From Erpobdella octoculata (Eukaryota > Annelida > Clitellata > Hirudinida > Erpobdellidae), in assembly GCA_963978895.1 (NCBI GenBank), contig OZ022238.1:45886358-45950357 (forward strand): a stretch of DNA of 64,000 nucleotides, read 5' to 3'. Positions 61,344 through 64,000 of the stretch are shown here, in pieces (positions within the stretch are counted from its first letter, which is position 1; every line of letters starts with the position of its first letter). The notes below the pieces were generated by a model. It did no database searches. It was not told the DNA's origin and saw nothing but the letters and a program-made list of their open reading frames with translations. The position numbers and the translations under genes are program-made.

Positions 61344-63311
61344 ATGTATGCTGCCTCTCAACTACGTAAAAATACTCAGATAATTATCCGTAAAGCTGAC
61401 AAATCACCTACGTACGTCATTTTAAATCGTGACAATTATTTTTCCAAACTCAATACAATTCTTTCTGACAGCTCTAAATTTCAAAAAGTGAAAGCTGATC
61501 CTACTGTTAAGATCAGATCTAAACTAAATAAGATCATTGCGACTCTTATTAAAAAGAAGATAACAATTTTTTCTAAAATAATAGGTGACTATAAACCTGG
61601 TTATATTTATGGTAATGTTAAAATACATAAGAAAGATAACTCATTAAGACCTATTATTTCACAATGTCCTGCTGTTACTTATAATGTTGCTAAAGAAATT
61701 AATAAAATTATTTCTCCTTATTGTCCTTCTCAATATAGTCTTAAATCTTCTTATGATTTTGTTGATCTTATTCATAGTAATGGAAGTTCTAATATAATTG
61801 CGTCTTTAGATGTTGAAAGTTTGTTTACCAACGTACCTGTTATAGACACTATAAATATAATTTGTAAGTGTGTTTATTCACATCCTAGTATTCAACCTCC
61901 TCAAATCAGCCCTGAAGTCTTGAAAGAATTACTTTATATATGTACAACGCAATCTCCTTTTTTATCACCTAATGGAGACTTATATGTACAAATTGACGGT
62001 GTAGCTATGGGGTCCCCGTTGGGCCCGACTTTCGCTAATTTTTATATGGGTGATCTTGAAGCACGTGTATTTGAAAATCACACCAAACCTTTTCTGTATT
62101 GCCGTTATGTTGACGATATATTTGTTTCAGTTGATAACTTAGAAGAACTATTTAAACTGAAAGATGCATTTGTAAAAAATTCTAAACTACAATTTACTTA
62201 TGAACTTGCTAATAATAAACATCAAATTCATTTTTTGGATACTTTAGTTACTCGAAATGTATCAAAACTATCTTGCCAGGTCTATACTAAACCCACAAAC
62301 ACAGGCAATTGTCTTAATTATAATAGCGATTGCCCTGAAAGATATAAACTAAATGTTATTAATAATTATATAAATAGGGCCTATAAATTTTCAGAAACAT
62401 GGTCTGAATTTCACAATGAAATTCTACAAGTGAAACAACTTTTGATAAATAATAATTATTCTAATTCTATTGTTGATGCAACTATAAATAAATTTATGTC
62501 ACGTATTACTGATAAAAAACATGTTTCAAAACCTAATACCAATAACTCATCAAATTCTTGTATAATTCCATTATATTATGCTAATCAGATGTCTAATAAT
62601 TATAAAATAGATGAAAAAGTGTTGAAAAACATTGTGTATGATAATATTAAGGTTGTAAATAAAGATAATACACTCAAGTTACACATCTATTATAATAATG
62701 GAAAAACTCATAATCTTTTAATTAAAAATAGTATAAATAATGTTTCTAGCCCTGTAGCACAAACCAACCTAGTGTACCAATTTTCGTGTCCGTTTCCACA
62801 TGGTCAGGTGGAAAATTACATTGGTCATACTAGAACTACTCTGTCTCGTAGATTGACTATGCATTGTCAAAGTGGTGCCATATACCAACATATGTCAACA
62901 CAACATTCAATCAAACCATCACATAAATTTCTAATTGATAACACCAGTATACTAATGAAAGAAAATCAACCCATTAAGTTAAAATTAAAAGAAGCTTTAG
63001 CTATTAATAAATGTAAGCCTTTAATTAATAAACAATGGTATTCTTTTGATTTAACTCTTAAACTTTTTGGTTCTCTAAATAGTAATAAAACTAATAATAA
63101 TAATAATAATAAATGTTTTAAGTCATTTACAACTTCTGTTAAAAATATGCATGTTAATAGTGCCAATGTTTCTTCAGGTATTTCTTCGTTGAATGAATGT
63201 TTTGTACCAGACGTTTGTGTTTCAAAGGTTATAGATAATGTATGTGATTCTTCTTCCAGTCACGTCCTTGAAGTTGACTGTAATTCCGTTGTTAAAGGCT
63301 TTACTAACTGA
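61344..63311 (+). CDS. Penelope-like element polyprotein (reverse transcriptase and GIY-YIG-like domain)
   Basis: About 655 codons from ATG 61344, open through to 63309-63311; the frame extends a little upstream into a TA repeat. Near the start is IIRKADKSPTYVILN, then PGYIYGNVKIHK (about residue 85), LDVESLFTNVP (about 155), GVAMGSPLGPTFANFYMGDL (about 220) and the catalytic CRYVDDIF (about 254), all Penelope-type RT motifs. The C-terminal part has LVYQFSCPFPHGQVENYIGH, then LSRRLTMH (about 475-505), a variant GIY-YIG endonuclease pattern, followed by ALAINKCKPLINKQ. Penelope elements use these for target-primed reverse transcription. The N-terminus is probably 5'-truncated by tens of residues, but RT and endonuclease look undamaged. 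Confidence 0.88.
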   Translation: MYAASQLRKNTQIIIRKADKSPTYVILNRDNYFSKLNTILSDSSKFQKVKADPTVKIRSKLNKIIATLIKKKITIFSKIIGDYKPGYIYGNVKIHKKDNSLRPIISQCPAVTYNVAKEINKIISPYCPSQYSLKSSYDFVDLIHSNGSSNIIASLDVESLFTNVPVIDTINIICKCVYSHPSIQPPQISPEVLKELLYICTTQSPFLSPNGDLYVQIDGVAMGSPLGPTFANFYMGDLEARVFENHTKPFLYCRYVDDIFVSVDNLEELFKLKDAFVKNSKLQFTYELANNKHQIHFLDTLVTRNVSKLSCQVYTKPTNTGNCLNYNSDCPERYKLNVINNYINRAYKFSETWSEFHNEILQVKQLLINNNYSNSIVDATINKFMSRITDKKHVSKPNTNNSSNSCIIPLYYANQMSNNYKIDEKVLKNIVYDNIKVVNKDNTLKLHIYYNNGKTHNLLIKNSINNVSSPVAQTNLVYQFSCPFPHGQVENYIGHTRTTLSRRLTMHCQSGAIYQHMSTQHSIKPSHKFLIDNTSILMKENQPIKLKLKEALAINKCKPLINKQWYSFDLTLKLFGSLNSNKTNNNNNNKCFKSFTTSVKNMHVNSANVSSGISSLNECFVPDVCVSKVIDNVCDSSSSHVLEVDCNSVVKGFTN

Positions 63312-63656
63312 TCTTAATTATTTAGTTATTACTGTTATTGTTATAATTATTTTAATTTAAATATTTTTTATGTTGTTACATTTGTATATAATGAATTTAA
63401 ATTTTATTTAAATTGTATTTTAATTCCTTTCAATTAGTTGTATCTTTTACCATTTAGTCACTGCATTTTATTTTAAAAAGTTAAACGGCTCTGATGATGG
63501 CAAAAAATTGCCGAAATAGATCTATTAGCCTATAAGATTATGGAGTTTGTGTTTGGGAATAAATTATTTTTAAACCGATTTAGAGTATTGGAAAAAATTA
63601 AAAATAAAATCGATTCAGCCAAGTGCGCCACTTTTTTCAATCGAGTTTGCCTAAAA
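63312..63656 (+). mobile_element. 3' region of the Penelope-like element
   Basis: AT-rich trailer between the polyprotein stop and the terminal (TA)n tract, containing the hammerhead ribozyme at 63487-63530. No second coding region. Confidence 0.65.
63487..63530 (+). ncRNA. Hammerhead ribozyme (Penelope type)
   Basis: All conserved parts are present in order: stem I 5' strand GGCT (63487-63490), core CTGATGA (63491-63497), one extra T, stem II GGCAA/TTGCC (63499-63503 with 63508-63512, AAAA loop), core GAA plus A15.1 (63513-63516), a short stem III ATA/TAT with GATC loop (63516-63525), the cleavage-site U (63526), and the stem I 3' strand AGCC (63527-63530), which pairs perfectly with GGCT. 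The short stem III is the minimal form known from Penelope-like elements. Predicted self-cleavage is after 63526. The bulged T before stem II is the only irregularity. Confidence 0.85.
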
Positions 63657-63722
<66 letters not shown>

Positions 63723-64000
63723 TAGCGGATCTAGGGAGGGGCCCGTGGGGCCCGGGTCCCCTCCTTAGAGTTTTCAAAAAATAAAAAACTTGTACTTTTT
63801 AACTTAAAGTTTTTGTCTCTGTATCCTGAGGCTTTATCTCAACTAAATTCACTTCTGGACCATCAATAGTTCTGATAATTGGCAGATATTTAAGAATTTC
63901 GGGCCTTTTTCAAACCGATTCAATACAAAATATAATTCAAATAATATCTCAAAAAACATTTAGACTTTCACGGGCAGGTCCAGCAAAAAAGTTGAAAATG
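63657..64000. repeat. (TA)n tract and start of a GC-rich element
   Basis: (TA)n from 63658 to 63720, then ACTAGCGGATCTAGGGAGGG and GGGGCCCGTGGGGCCCGGG, resembling the end of certain hAT-type elements and sharing the (TA)n-CTAGCGG junction with 6505 and 26822. The remainder to the window edge shows no coding signal. Confidence 0.45.

Overview
The window is AT-rich DNA from an invertebrate animal. The evidence is spliced genes with GT/AG introns of roughly 70 bp to several kb, three conserved metazoan housekeeping genes (SYAP1, PRMT1, VPS50), a short vertebrate-type TTAGGG tract, and a dense mix of LINEs, a Penelope-like element, hAT, PIF/Harbinger, pogo and Mutator-like transposons. The mix would fit an early-branching animal such as a cnidarian or sponge, but I cannot assign a species. 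There are no bacterial-style operons, tRNAs or CRISPR arrays.

Left two thirds (1-46719). The backbone is a direct segmental duplication. Unit A (5506-17380) and unit B (25798-46719) share about 9.5 kb of near-identical sequence; a fragment of a third unit lies at 1-1195. Each unit carries a plus-strand gene and, converging on it, a minus-strand gene for an Hsp70-like protein that has only the nucleotide-binding domain. Two gene copies look intact (28576-30619 plus; 16652-22801 minus). One has a hAT insertion in an exon (8259-10801), one is truncated and split by a full-length LINE (41314-46719), and two are single-exon remnants. Nearly every length difference between the units is a separate transposon insertion present in one unit only, so the pair records filled and empty sites: hAT elements at 8287, 14046 and 30981, LINE fragments at 11421, 40337 and 45768, a PIF/Harbinger element at 37113, a complete CR1/L2-like LINE at 41430, and a 2.1 kb block at 33312.

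Between and around the units are very large simple-sequence arrays: an 8-bp satellite of about 2.1 kb (1788-3950) and a tetranucleotide array of about 0.9 kb (23619-24544). Both lie close downstream of copies of one dispersed repeat.

Right third (46720-64000). The minus strand carries parts of three host genes, each incomplete: the first exons of SYAP1 (49430-51689), the last four exons of PRMT1 (54660-55815) and three internal exons of VPS50 (56397-57229). A deleted pogo-like transposon (51949-53681) lies between SYAP1 and PRMT1. The window ends with hAT remnants, a nearly complete Penelope-like element (61344-63311) with reverse transcriptase and GIY-YIG-like domains, and a hammerhead ribozyme just downstream of it (63487-63530). 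Several single-base frameshifts, mostly at or near short homopolymers in otherwise well-conserved reading frames, suggest either recent decay or residual long-read assembly errors.
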